A program made the position numbers and the translations under genes. The notes beneath the pieces are model-generated. The model was not told where the DNA came from. It saw nothing but the letters and a program-made list of their open reading frames with translations, and searched no databases. A stretch of DNA of 40,837 bases from Sphingomonadaceae bacterium (GTDB lineage: Bacteria > Pseudomonadota > Alphaproteobacteria > Sphingomonadales > Sphingomonadaceae), in the NCBI GenBank assembly GCA_903642255.1, contig CAHJWP010000005.1:1-40837 (forward strand), given 5' to 3'. Shown one piece after another: positions 16,183 to 24,724 of the stretch; position 1 is the first letter of the stretch; each line of letters begins with the position of its first letter.

Positions 16183-17031
16183 ATGGTCGACATTACGCAC
16201 CTCAGACAATGGATCGGACGGCAGACTGTTGATACCGGATATGCCGCCGGCGCGCCGCTCGCCGGACTCGCCGCCCTGCTCGATCACGACACGCCACCGT
16301 GGCCCACAGGCGACGTGCCGCCGCTCGGCCATTGGTTGTATTTCCTGCCGGCGGCGCGGCAGTCCGAATTGGGTGAGGATGGTCACCCGCACCGCGGCGG
16401 CCTCCTGCCGCCAGTGCCCCTACCTCGCCGGATGTGGGCGGGCGGCGAGGTCCGGTTCGCCGCATCACTGCGCATCGGCGGTTCGATCAGCCGCCGCTCG
16501 ACGGTGAGCAACGTCACTGCCAAAATGGGCAGCAGCGGCGAGATGGTTTTCGTCACCGTCGGCCACGAGATTTTCGATGCCGACGGGGCGCTCTGCATCG
16601 AAGAGCGGCAGGACATCGTCTATCGCGGCGAGGCGACGGCAACCGCCGCTGCCCCGGTGCCGCCTGCCGCGCCCCGACTGGCGCAGATGTCGCGCCGCAT
16701 TGTCGCCGATCCGGTCCTGCTGTTCCGCTACTCGGCGCTGACCTTCAACGCCCATCGGATCCACTACGATCGCGACTACGCCCGCGAGCGCGAGGGTTAT
16801 CCCGGCCTCGTCGTCCACGGGCCTTTGCAGGCGACGTTGCTCGTCGATCATCTGCTGCGCGCGACACCCCGGGCGCACCTCACGAGCTTCGCGTTTCGCG
16901 CGCGCCGCCCGTTGTTCGACGGCGAGGAAATCGGACTGCACCTCGACCAGATGTCGGGCATCAGCGAACTCTGGACCACCGGCCCCGACGGGCAGCCAGC
17001 GATGACCGCGCGGGCCAGCCAACTATCTTGA
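16183..17031 (+). CDS. HTD2/MaoC-type hydroxyacyl-thioester dehydratase, mesaconyl-C4-CoA hydratase-like
   Basis: A 282-residue double hot-dog protein of the HTD2 / FAS1-like dehydratase group, which includes mesaconyl-C4-CoA hydratase. It would hydrate or dehydrate an acyl-CoA. The N-terminal half is the degenerate hot-dog domain. The C-terminal half has FNAHRIHYDRDYA (about 193-205), holding the catalytic His-Asp of the MaoC hydratase motif, followed by the typical GYPGLVVHGPLQATLL. The ATG has AGAGGGG just ahead at slightly short spacing. It heads a plus-strand operon with a thiolase (11-nt gap) and an MFS transporter. Together with the methylsuccinyl-CoA-dehydrogenase-like enzyme at 1515 it hints at branched C5-dicarboxyl-type thioesters, but the two genes are 13 kb apart and the link is a guess. 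Confidence 0.88.
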   Translation: MVDITHLRQWIGRQTVDTGYAAGAPLAGLAALLDHDTPPWPTGDVPPLGHWLYFLPAARQSELGEDGHPHRGGLLPPVPLPRRMWAGGEVRFAASLRIGGSISRRSTVSNVTAKMGSSGEMVFVTVGHEIFDADGALCIEERQDIVYRGEATATAAAPVPPAAPRLAQMSRRIVADPVLLFRYSALTFNAHRIHYDRDYAREREGYPGLVVHGPLQATLLVDHLLRATPRAHLTSFAFRARRPLFDGEEIGLHLDQMSGISELWTTGPDGQPAMTARASQLS

Positions 17032-17042
17032 GGAGATCGGAA

Positions 17043-18257
17043 TTGCGCGACGTCGTCATCTGCGAGCCCCTGCGAACGCCGGTCGGCCGGTTCGGCGGCG
17101 TGTTCAAGTCATTGCACGCCCACGAACTCGGCGCGATCGTCATCTGCGGACTTCTCGAGCGCACCGGAATACCGCACGAAGAGGTCGAGGACGTGCTGTT
17201 CGCCCAGTGTTATCCGAGCATGGACGCTCCCGCGCTGGGACGCGTCGTAGCGCTCAACGCCGGACTGCCGATCGACGTCGGCGGGCTGCAGATCGACCGG
17301 CGCTGCGGTTCGGGGCTGCAGGCGCTGATCTATGGTGTGATGCAGGTCGCGACCGGAGCCTCGGATCTCGTGCTCGCCGGCGGTGCCGAATCGATGAGCA
17401 ACGCGCCGTTCTACACGACGAAGATGCGCTGGGGCGTTCCGGGCGAGGGCATGACCTTCGACGATTCGCTGGTGCGCGGGCGGCTCGTGGCGGGCGGGGT
17501 CAACTTCCCGGTTCCGGGCGGCATGATCGAGACCGCCGAGAATCTGCGCCGCGAGCATGCCATCCCGCGCGACGAGCAGGACGCCTTCGCCGCCGAATCG
17601 CACCGCCGTGCGGTGGCGGCGCAGGAGTCGGGCGTCTTCGCCGAGGAGATCGTGCCGGTGACCGTCAAGTCGCGCAGGAGCGAGGAGGTTGTCACGCGCG
17701 ACGAGCATCCCCGGCCCGGCGTGACGGCAGAATCGCTCGGCCAGCTAAAGCCGCTGCGGCTGCGCGACGATCCGCAGTCGACGGTTACCGCCGGCAATGC
17801 CAGCGGGCAGAACGACGGCGCGTCAGTGGCAATCGTCACCACCGTCGACAAAGCAAGGGCGCTCAGTCTGCGGCCGTTCGCGCGGCTGGTTTCGTGGGCG
17901 GTGGCGGGCGTGCCGCCCAAGACTATGGGCATCGGACCCGTGCCGTCGACCGCCAAGGCACTTGCCAAGGCGGGCCTCGACCTCGCCGACATCGACCTGA
18001 TCGAGCTCAACGAAGCGTTTGCGGCACAGGTGCTGGCCTGTACCCGCGAGTGGGGCTTCACGCCGGCCGACTTCGACCGCATGAACGTCAACGGCTCGGG
18101 CATCTCGCTGGGTCATCCGGTCGGCGCGACCGGTGGCCGCATTCTCGCGACATTGCTCCGCGAGATGGACCGGCGGCACGCGCGCTATGGCATCGAGACG
18201 ATGTGCATCGGGGGCGGACAGGGCATCACCGCCGTCTTCGAGCGCCGTGGCGACTGA
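17043..18257 (+). CDS. Thiolase (acetyl-CoA acyltransferase), TTG start
   Basis: A 404-residue thiolase that should cleave a 3-ketoacyl-CoA with CoA, the last step of a beta-oxidation round. The acyl-accepting Cys88 lies in DRRCGSGLQA, followed by GGAESMSNAPF, NEAFAAQ, the His of NGSGISLGHPVGATG and the second Cys in CIGGGQGI, so all catalytic residues are present. The start is TTG at 17043: GAGGAG at 17030-17035, overlapping the stop of the upstream dehydratase, is seven bases away, and no ATG or GTG fits the family's N-terminus (RDVVICEPLRTPVGRFGG). The reading frame stays open far upstream only because it shadows the dehydratase gene. It lies between the dehydratase and an MFS transporter in one plus-strand operon. 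Confidence 0.94.
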   Translation: MRDVVICEPLRTPVGRFGGVFKSLHAHELGAIVICGLLERTGIPHEEVEDVLFAQCYPSMDAPALGRVVALNAGLPIDVGGLQIDRRCGSGLQALIYGVMQVATGASDLVLAGGAESMSNAPFYTTKMRWGVPGEGMTFDDSLVRGRLVAGGVNFPVPGGMIETAENLRREHAIPRDEQDAFAAESHRRAVAAQESGVFAEEIVPVTVKSRRSEEVVTRDEHPRPGVTAESLGQLKPLRLRDDPQSTVTAGNASGQNDGASVAIVTTVDKARALSLRPFARLVSWAVAGVPPKTMGIGPVPSTAKALAKAGLDLADIDLIELNEAFAAQVLACTREWGFTPADFDRMNVNGSGISLGHPVGATGGRILATLLREMDRRHARYGIETMCIGGGQGITAVFERRGD

Positions 18258-18265
18258 TCGTCGTT

Positions 18266-19651
18266 ATGGCCGTGGCAGCGTCGGCCGCTGACGTCGTCGA
18301 GGACCGGCCGGCCTTGATCCGGCGGCGGTGGGCGGCCTTCGCGGTGGCGCTGGCGACGGTCATGTCGGTGCTCGACGGCGTGATGCTGAACGTCGCGCTG
18401 CCGAACATCGGCCATAGTCTCGGCGCGTCGCCGGCCGACGCGATCTGGGTCGTCAATGCCTATCAGCTCGCGGCGGTGCTGGTGATGCTGCCGATCGGCA
18501 AGCTCGCCGATATCGTCGGCCACCGCCGGGTCTACCTGACGTGCATGGCGGTGTTCACCTTCGCCTCCGCGGGATGTGCGTTGTCACAGACGTTGCCACA
18601 ATTATCGCTCTGCCGTTTCGTGCAGGGATGTGGCGGCGCGGGCGTCGTCGGCATCACCAACGCGATGCTGCGTCACATCTATCCGCCGAAGCTGCTGGCG
18701 CGCGGGATCGGCATCAATTTGATGGTGGTCGCCGTGGCGCTCGCCTCTGGGCCGACCATCGCGTCGCTGATCCTCGACTTCGTCGGCTGGCCATGGCTGT
18801 TCCTCGTCAACGTCCCGATCGGCGTGCTGCTGCTCGGCATCGGCGCGCGGACGCTGCCGACGACGGCGGGCTCGGGCGACAAGTTCGACATGTTCAGCGC
18901 GCTGCTGACGATGGCGACCTTCGGCCTGGTGGTGTTCGCGACCGATGCGCGCGCCCATAGTGAAAACCTGTGGCTACCGGCCGCGCTCGCCGTCGGCGGC
19001 ATCGCCCTCGGATCATGGCTGATCCGGCACCAGTTGCGGCTGCCGGCCCCGCTGTTCCCAGTTGATCTGCTCCGGAGCCGCATGTTCGGCCTGTCGGTCG
19101 GCACGATGTTCGCGGCGTCGATGGCGCAGATCATGGCCTATGTCGCGCTGCCCTTCTTCTTCCAGACCGACCTCGGCCTGAGTCAGCTCGCGACCGGGCT
19201 GCTGTTCCTGCCATGGCCGGTAGCGATCGCGTGCATCTCCCCCGTCGCCGGACGGCTCGGCCGGCACTATCAGCCGGGGCTGCTGTGCGGAGTGGGGCTG
19301 GGGTTGTTCGCGGCGGGACTGACGTCGCTCGCGCTGCTGGGGACAGGCAACGGTCTGTGGGAAATCGCTGGCCGAATGGCCCTGTGCGGCCTCGGCTACG
19401 GGCTCTTCCAGCCGCCGAGCAGCCGCGCGATGATCACCTCCGCCCCGATCGCCCGGGCCGGCAGCGCCAGCGTGATGGGTGCGACGGGGCGCGTCGTAGG
19501 TCAGGCCGTCGGCGCGGCAGCGGTCGCGAGCGTCTTCCGCCTGCTGCCCGACCACGGCCGCGTCGTCGCCCTCGGCATCGCGGCGGCGGTCGCCGTCATC
19601 GCGATGGTAGTGAGCCTCGCGCGGGGCGTCGGCACACCAGGCGAGGCCTGA
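18266..19651 (+). CDS. MFS transporter, DHA2-like drug:H+ antiporter family
   Basis: A 461-residue inner-membrane protein with about 14 hydrophobic segments, the layout of the DHA2 branch of the major facilitator superfamily. The first segment contains FAVALATVMSVLDGVMLNVALP with the D-x-x-x-x-N-V-A-L-P pattern of DHA2 proteins, and the loop between segments 2 and 3 has GKLADIVGHRR (motif A). It is more likely an exporter of toxic intermediates than an importer, but direction is not shown by sequence. The ATG at 18266 has a poor ribosome site and lies eight bases after the thiolase stop, so coupling is probable. Its stop is four bases from the stop of the convergent LysR gene. Confidence 0.9.
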   Translation: MAVAASAADVVEDRPALIRRRWAAFAVALATVMSVLDGVMLNVALPNIGHSLGASPADAIWVVNAYQLAAVLVMLPIGKLADIVGHRRVYLTCMAVFTFASAGCALSQTLPQLSLCRFVQGCGGAGVVGITNAMLRHIYPPKLLARGIGINLMVVAVALASGPTIASLILDFVGWPWLFLVNVPIGVLLLGIGARTLPTTAGSGDKFDMFSALLTMATFGLVVFATDARAHSENLWLPAALAVGGIALGSWLIRHQLRLPAPLFPVDLLRSRMFGLSVGTMFAASMAQIMAYVALPFFFQTDLGLSQLATGLLFLPWPVAIACISPVAGRLGRHYQPGLLCGVGLGLFAAGLTSLALLGTGNGLWEIAGRMALCGLGYGLFQPPSSRAMITSAPIARAGSASVMGATGRVVGQAVGAAAVASVFRLLPDHGRVVALGIAAAVAVIAMVVSLARGVGTPGEA

Positions 19652-19655
19652 TCGG

Positions 19656-20618
19656 TCAGGCGCTGGCGGCGCGCAGCATCGACACGACGTTGGCGCTGTC
19701 AGGCCCGAGCTCCTCGGCGAGCTGGCGGAGCAGCCATTCGCGGAACACGACAATATGGTCGGCATTGCGGCGTTCGCGCGGCACGGTCAGATAATAGCCG
19801 AGGTCGCGCTTCAGCACCGTGTCGAACGGCACGACGAGCTGGCCATTGGCGATCTCATTATGAAAATAAGCTTTCTGCGCGATGGCGATGCCGACGCCCG
19901 AAATCGCCGCCTGATTGGTGATGCTGAGCTCGTCGAACATCAGCGTGTCATGCGCGGTGAGGTCGGGGGACCCCGCCGCCGTCAGCCAGTCGGCCCAGTC
20001 GTGCCGCCGCCCCTCGAAGTGCAGCAGCGTATGCCGGGCGAGGTCGGCGACATCCATCGTCGTGCGGCCGGACTCAAGCAGCTTGGGGCTGCACACCGGC
20101 CGCAACTCCTCGTGAAACAGCAGCGTGCTCTCGAAGCCCTGCCACTGGCCGCGGCCGTAGCGCAACCGCACGTCGAACTGGTCCCGGTTGAACTCGGCGT
20201 TGTCGGTCGCCGAAATCAGCCGCACCTTGATGTTGGGATGATGCAGCTGGAAATCGGGCAGACGCGGGATCAAGAAGCCGATCATGAAGCTCGTATAGGT
20301 CCAGACCGTCAGCACTTGCGACGTCTTCGACCCGAGGAACTCGTCGGTCGCATCGGCCAGCTGCGAGAAGATGTCGGTGACCTGATGCGCGAGGATCCGG
20401 CTCTTCGGCGTCAGTTCGAGCCCGTTGCCGAGTCGCTTGAACACCGGCGCACCGAAATAATCCTCTAGCGTCTTGACCGCCCGGCTGATCGCACCCTGCG
20501 TGACGCACAGCTCTTCGGCGGCGAGTGTGAAACTCATGTGGCGCGCGGCGACCTCGAAGGCACGGAGCGGATTGAGTGGGCCGGTACGGCGTGCCCCGCG
20601 GCGGATCGGCGATATCAT
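19656..20618 (-). CDS. LysR-family regulator, GcvA-like
   Basis: A LysR-type transcription regulator of 320 residues from this start. The N-terminal winged helix reads PLNPLRAFEVAARHMSFTLAAEELCVTQGAISRAVKTLE, the arrangement typical of the GcvA/AmpR branch. The co-inducer domain follows to the C-terminus. Three starts are possible: 20654, 20624 and 20618. GGGGA is eight bases before 20618 and GGAAG a similar distance before 20654, so this is undecided. It is divergent from an SDR and the CoA-ligase pair (20789-23571) and probably controls them; a dyad with T-N11-A form lies between (20717-20733). Its own ligand is unknown. Confidence 0.9.
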   Translation of the reverse strand: MISPIRRGARRTGPLNPLRAFEVAARHMSFTLAAEELCVTQGAISRAVKTLEDYFGAPVFKRLGNGLELTPKSRILAHQVTDIFSQLADATDEFLGSKTSQVLTVWTYTSFMIGFLIPRLPDFQLHHPNIKVRLISATDNAEFNRDQFDVRLRYGRGQWQGFESTLLFHEELRPVCSPKLLESGRTTMDVADLARHTLLHFEGRRHDWADWLTAAGSPDLTAHDTLMFDELSITNQAAISGVGIAIAQKAYFHNEIANGQLVVPFDTVLKRDLGYYLTVPRERRNADHIVVFREWLLRQLAEELGPDSANVVSMLRAASA

Positions 20619-20716
20619 AGTCATCTTCCCCAAGACGCTTGTTTCGGTGACCATATCATCTTCCGAGACCGATTGACAGCATGCGGTCCGACATTTGGAA
20701 CAAGGCACCCGCCCGA

Positions 20717-20733
20717 CATGACGGTCGATCATG
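20717..20733. promoter_or_regulatory. Possible LysR operator (T-N11-A dyad) before the SDR/CoA-ligase operon
   Basis: CATGA (20717-20721) and TCATG (20729-20733) are perfect inverted arms around a seven-base centre. The inner part has the T-N11-A form (T20719, A20731) favoured by LysR proteins. It lies between the divergent LysR and SDR starts, 55 bases before the SDR ATG. A TTGACA at 20673-20678 may belong to the plus-strand promoter, but no good -10 is seen. Short dyads also arise by chance. Confidence 0.35.
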
Positions 20734-20788
20734 CCGGCAATGACAAAACTAGCTTGATCTTTCAGGCCCCGAACCGCTTCCCGAAGCA

Positions 20789-21550
20789 ATGACGATGGAG
20801 CGACTACAGGGCCGGATCGCGATGGTCACCGGTGGAGCCAACGGCATCGGCCGCGCCTGTGCGCTGCGGCTGGCGGCCGAAGGCGCGGCGTTGGCGGTGA
20901 TCGACCTCGAGCCGGCCCCGCTCGACGATCTGCGGGTCGAGGTCGAGGCCGCGGGCGGCACGCTGTTCGCCCGCGCCGCCGACTGCACCGACCTCGACGC
21001 CGTGCTCGGGTTCGTCGCCGACGCCGAGCGTGAATATGGCCGCATCGACGTGCTGCTCAACAATGTTGGGCAGGGCGCGCGCGAGCGCAAATCGTCGTTT
21101 CTCGACTCGGACGAGGCGGTGTGGCGCTTCGTCATCGAGATCAACCTGTTCACGACGATGCGCTTCACCCGCGCCGTCGCCCCCGGAATGGTCGCGCGAA
21201 ATTCGGGCCGGGTGATCAACATGTCATCGGAATCGGCGGTCATCGGGCCGGCGGGCAGTCACGATTACAGCGCCGCCAAAGCCGGCATTCTCGGCTTCAC
21301 CAAGGCCGTCGCCAGCGAGTTCGCGCCGCACGGCGTCACGGTTAACGCGATCTGCCCGGGGCCGGTGATGACGCGCGCCCTTGAACGCAGCGCCGGCGAC
21401 CACGTCAAAAAGGCGATGGCGTCGATCCCGGTTGGCTTCGTCGGCACGCCCGAGGACATCGCGCCGATGGTCGCCCTGCTGGCCAGCGACGAGGGGCGAT
21501 TCATCACCGGCCAGACGATCATGGTCAACGGGGGGCGCTGGTGGCTTTAG
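20789..21550 (+). CDS. Short-chain dehydrogenase/reductase
   Basis: A 253-residue classical SDR oxidoreductase. The cofactor motif is TGGANGIG (about 14-21), followed by NNVG, the catalytic Ser in NMSSESAV and the Tyr-x3-Lys of YSAAK, and the C-terminal GQTIMVNGG. It probably interconverts an alcohol and a ketone with NAD(H); an acidic residue after strand 2 (VIDLEP) favours NAD. The first of two near ATGs is used (20789); the second is two codons later. It leads an operon with the succinyl-CoA-synthetase-like beta and alpha genes, whose first start lies 22 bases after its stop, and is divergent from the GcvA-like regulator. Confidence 0.93.
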   Translation: MTMERLQGRIAMVTGGANGIGRACALRLAAEGAALAVIDLEPAPLDDLRVEVEAAGGTLFARAADCTDLDAVLGFVADAEREYGRIDVLLNNVGQGARERKSSFLDSDEAVWRFVIEINLFTTMRFTRAVAPGMVARNSGRVINMSSESAVIGPAGSHDYSAAKAGILGFTKAVASEFAPHGVTVNAICPGPVMTRALERSAGDHVKKAMASIPVGFVGTPEDIAPMVALLASDEGRFITGQTIMVNGGRWWL

Positions 21551-21572
21551 CAAAGGGAAACGCGCGCCGGTG

Positions 21573-22715
21573 ATGCTCCTCGAACACGACGCGAAAGAAC
21601 TGCTCGCCGAACGCGGCCTGCCGGTGCCGCGCGGCGAACTGCTCCGCGCCGGGCAGACACCTGCGGTTCCAGCGCCCGCCGTCGTCAAGGTGCAGGTGCC
21701 AATCGGCGGCCGCGGCAAGGCCGGCGGCATCCGCATGGCGCGGACGCCCGAAGCCGTCGTTGCCGCGCTTGCCAACCTGACCGGCATGACAATCAAGGGC
21801 CACGTCGTCCGCGCCTGCCGCGTCGAGGCGACGGTCGACTTCGTGGCGGAGGCGTACCTCAGCTTCACCCTCGACGCCGGCCCGGGCAACATTCGCGTGA
21901 TGATGTCGGCCAGCGGGGGCATCGAGATCGAGGATGCAACCGACGACCTGCTTGGCGAGAGCGTCGATGCCGAGCTCGACACCGTTCGCGCTGCAGTCGA
22001 CCGGCTCGCCGCGCGCCTGCCAGAATCGCTGCGCGCTCCGCTGCGGGATGCCGGGCACCAACTGGCGGCGGCATTCTTCGATTTCGAGGCGGTGCTGCTG
22101 GAGATCAACCCGCTGTTCGTCGCCGCCGACGGCAGCTGGACGATCGGCGATACCAAACTGTCGGTCGACGAGAACGCTTTCCCGCGTCAGCCGCGCCTGC
22201 AACGCGTGATCGAGGCCAACGCCGACCTGTACCCCGAGGCAGCGCTCAAGCTCGAGCAGGGCTTCGACTTCGTCCGGCTCGACGACAACGGCGACATCGG
22301 GCTGGTCACGACCGGCGCCGGCCTGTCGATGCAGCTGATCGACGAACTCCTCGCGCGGGGACGGCGACCGTACAACTTCTGCGACATCCGCACCGGCCAG
22401 TTCAGAGGCGACCCGGCGCGGCTGATCAAGGTGCTCGAATGGATCGCCGCCGGGCCGTCGATCCGCTCCGTACTGATCAACTTCTTCGCCGGCCACACCG
22501 ACCTCGGCGAGATCGCGCGGCTGCTGATCGCGGCGCTCGCCGCGGTGCCGCAGCTGCAGGTGCCGGTGACCGCGCGCTTCATCGGCAACGGGCTGGAAAA
22601 AGCCCGGGCAATCGTCGCCGAGGCGGGCGACCCGATCGCCATCGAAACCGACCTCGAACGCGCCATCGATCTCGCGATCCAGCGCGCCGACGCCCGCGAG
22701 AACGCCGATGCATGA
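21573..22715 (+). CDS. ADP-forming acyl-CoA ligase beta subunit, succinyl-CoA synthetase-like (diverged)
   Basis: A 380-residue ATP-grasp subunit related to SucC and malate-CoA ligase MtkA. Seen: N-terminal EHDAKELLAERGLPVPRG, the ATP-grasp loop VQVPIGGRGKAGGI, the glycine-rich MSASGGIEIED, the metal-binding LLEINPLFV, and, in the CoA-ligase domain, VTTGAGLSMQLID where SucC has a GAGLAM segment. With its partner it should join a carboxylate to CoA with ATP cleaved to ADP. It is visibly diverged from a housekeeping SucC and sits with an SDR under a LysR regulator, so a catabolic acid, perhaps dicarboxylic, is more likely than succinate. GTG at 21570 or ATG at 21573 could start it; AAAGGGAAA is 9-12 bases ahead. 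It overlaps the alpha gene by eight bases. Confidence 0.88.
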   Translation: MLLEHDAKELLAERGLPVPRGELLRAGQTPAVPAPAVVKVQVPIGGRGKAGGIRMARTPEAVVAALANLTGMTIKGHVVRACRVEATVDFVAEAYLSFTLDAGPGNIRVMMSASGGIEIEDATDDLLGESVDAELDTVRAAVDRLAARLPESLRAPLRDAGHQLAAAFFDFEAVLLEINPLFVAADGSWTIGDTKLSVDENAFPRQPRLQRVIEANADLYPEAALKLEQGFDFVRLDDNGDIGLVTTGAGLSMQLIDELLARGRRPYNFCDIRTGQFRGDPARLIKVLEWIAAGPSIRSVLINFFAGHTDLGEIARLLIAALAAVPQLQVPVTARFIGNGLEKARAIVAEAGDPIAIETDLERAIDLAIQRADARENADA

Positions 22716-23571
22716 CGCCTTCATCGCTCCCGACGTGCCGGTCATCGTCCAGGGCATGACCGGCCGCGCCGGCCGCACCCACACGCTAGGCATGCGGGCT
22801 TATGGCACCAATATCGTCGGCGGGACCTCGCCACGCGACGAGGACGTCGGCGGCCTGCCCGTATTCCGCAGTTGCGCCGCGGCGGTCGCTGCGACGGGCG
22901 CGCTTGCCAGCGTCGCGATCGTGCCGCCGCTGGCGGTGCTGCCGGCGATCGTCGAGGCGATCGACGCCGGCATCAAGACGGTCGTGACGATCACCGAGGG
23001 CATGCCGATCCACGACGCGGTCGCCGCGCGCCGCACGGTGGCGCGGGCCGGCGCGCGGTGGATCGGAGCCTCGACGCCGGGCATGGCGATTCCCGGCCGG
23101 ATGAAGCTCGGCTTCCTGCCCAACGTATCGCTATCGCCCGGCAACCTCGGTGTTATGGCGAAGAGCGGCACGTTGTCCTACGAGGTCTGCCACCGCCTCG
23201 TCGCGCGCGGCTTCGGCCAGAGCCTGTGGGTCGGCGTCGGCGGCGATCCGGTCAAGGGCACGCGCTTCGCCGACATGCTGCCGTTCTACGCCGCCGATCC
23301 GGCAACGCACGCGCTGGTCATTGTCGGCGAGATCGGCGGCGACGAGGAGGAAGCGCTCGGCGCGGCGATGCTGGCGCAGGGCTTCACCAAGCCGGTCTAC
23401 GCGCTGATCGCGGGCCAGGCGGCGCGCGAGGGCGTGACGATGGGCCACGCCGGCGCACTGATCCACGGCAACGTGGGCACCGTGGCAACCAAGACCGCAG
23501 CGTTGACCGCGGCTGGTGCGCGGGTGTTCACGCGTATTCAGGACTTGATCGAGGCCGTCGCGGCCGGATGA
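22708..23571 (+). CDS. ADP-forming acyl-CoA ligase alpha subunit, succinyl-CoA synthetase-like (diverged)
   Basis: A 287-residue CoA-binding subunit of the SucD/MtkB family. The N-terminal CoA-binding Rossmann domain contains IVQGMTGRAGRTHT, and the ligase domain contains the phosphorylated His247 in MGHAGALIHG, matching the active-site His of SucD. ITEGMP and SPGNLGVMAKSGTLSYEV are family landmarks. It begins inside the last codons of the beta gene (ATG at 22708, beta stop at 22713-22715), so the two subunits are translationally coupled and should assemble together. Its context is an SDR plus the beta subunit, not the TCA-cycle genes expected around sucCD. Confidence 0.9.
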   Translation: MHDAFIAPDVPVIVQGMTGRAGRTHTLGMRAYGTNIVGGTSPRDEDVGGLPVFRSCAAAVAATGALASVAIVPPLAVLPAIVEAIDAGIKTVVTITEGMPIHDAVAARRTVARAGARWIGASTPGMAIPGRMKLGFLPNVSLSPGNLGVMAKSGTLSYEVCHRLVARGFGQSLWVGVGGDPVKGTRFADMLPFYAADPATHALVIVGEIGGDEEEALGAAMLAQGFTKPVYALIAGQAAREGVTMGHAGALIHGNVGTVATKTAALTAAGARVFTRIQDLIEAVAAG

Positions 23572-23599
23572 CTGGTTGCGCGACGGATGTGCAGGGATA

Positions 23600-23614
23600 C
23601 TCCGAGCCTCGGGG
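23600..23614. terminator. Short hairpin between convergent genes
   Basis: CTCCGA and TCGGGG can pair (one G-T wobble) around a three-base loop in the 45-base gap between the CoA-ligase alpha gene and the convergent alcohol dehydrogenase. There is no T run on either side, so if it terminates transcription it is not a textbook intrinsic terminator. Confidence 0.25.
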
Positions 23615-23616
23615 TG

Positions 23617-24666
23617 CTAAACCTCAGCGTCCTCGGGAATCAGCAGTATCTTCGATGCGTCACCCGCCCGACAAAGCCCAAACGCCGCGATAGCCTGCGA
23701 CAGCGGCATTCGGTGCGTGATCAGCGGCGCGAACGATTCGGGATCGCTCGCCATTGCCTCGAGCACGACGTCCCACGCCGCGGGTGGAACACGGGACACG
23801 CCGCGAATCTGAAGACGGTTCTTGACGAGCTTCATCATGTCGACGGTCGCCGGCAACTCGCCCATGCCCGCCACCGCAAGCACGCCAAGCGGACGCAACA
23901 GCGCCAGGCCCTGATCGATGACGCTGGCGACGCCCGCTGCATCGATCACAATGTCAAAACCGGTGCCGGCCAGCTGCTTCAGGCGCACCGCCGCGTCAGG
24001 CTCCGCCATGTCGAACAACGCGGTGAAACCGAGTGCCCGGAGCGTTTCAAAGCGTGCCGGATCACGCATGCCGACGACGGCGACCTCCGCCGCCCCGAGC
24101 GCTCGCGCCAACATCGCGACGCCCTGTCCGATCGGCCCGGGACCAAACACCAGCACACGATCACCGGCCTTCATCCCGGCAACCGACAGCGCGTGAGCTC
24201 CGACCGTCAACGGCTCGACGAGTGCGCCCATCTCGAGCGGTATCGCGTCGGGCAAAGGATAGGCGTAACTCGCCGGCACTGTCACCAGCCGCGCAAAGGC
24301 ACCATCCTGCACCATGCCGATCGCCTGACGGTCGAGGCATCCTACCGCGTCGTCGGCGCGGCAGGCGGCGCATCTTCCGCAGGCGACTGCCGGGTTGATC
24401 ACGACACGCTCGCCGATCGCGGGGCTTGCAACGCCTTCGCCCACCGCGATCACGCGTCCTGAAGTCTCGTGTCCCAGCGTGACCGGCAGCGCCTTGCCCA
24501 TGAAACTGCTATAGCTCGCGCCCCAGCTTTCGATTGACAGGTCGCTGCCGCAGATGCCGGTGGCGGCAACCTCGATCGTTACTTCGCCCGGACCTGGCGG
24601 CAGCGGCGTCGCGATTTCGCACAGCTCGAGGCCAGGACAGTCGCGCGTTTTTTGCAATGCGAGCAT
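23617..24666 (-). CDS. Zinc-dependent alcohol dehydrogenase, MDR family
   Basis: A 349-residue medium-chain dehydrogenase oxidising a secondary or polyol-type alcohol with NAD(P). Catalytic zinc ligands appear in GICGSD and GHETSGRV, and the structural-zinc lobe has four Cys in NPAVACGRCAACRADDAVGC. The nucleotide fold has VFGPGPIGQG. GGAGGT stands four bases before the ATG at 24666, the reason to prefer it over the longer open frame upstream. It is the last gene of a minus-strand set: quinone-oxidoreductase-like MDR, LysR regulator, then this gene after a 58-base gap. Substrate unknown; diols from the epoxide hydrolases are candidates. Confidence 0.93.
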   Translation of the reverse strand: MLALQKTRDCPGLELCEIATPLPPGPGEVTIEVAATGICGSDLSIESWGASYSSFMGKALPVTLGHETSGRVIAVGEGVASPAIGERVVINPAVACGRCAACRADDAVGCLDRQAIGMVQDGAFARLVTVPASYAYPLPDAIPLEMGALVEPLTVGAHALSVAGMKAGDRVLVFGPGPIGQGVAMLARALGAAEVAVVGMRDPARFETLRALGFTALFDMAEPDAAVRLKQLAGTGFDIVIDAAGVASVIDQGLALLRPLGVLAVAGMGELPATVDMMKLVKNRLQIRGVSRVPPAAWDVVLEAMASDPESFAPLITHRMPLSQAIAAFGLCRAGDASKILLIPEDAEV

Positions 24667-24724
24667 CGTTACCTCCGTCAATGAGCCATACCACCGCCCG
24701 CCCGACGACGGCGCGGAATTTATG

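Noticed and set aside
16434-17042. Possible N-terminal extension of the thiolase by about 200 residues
   Set aside because: The extra residues are an out-of-frame reading of the dehydratase gene. A good ribosome site before the TTG at 17043 and the family's normal N-terminus argue for the short form.
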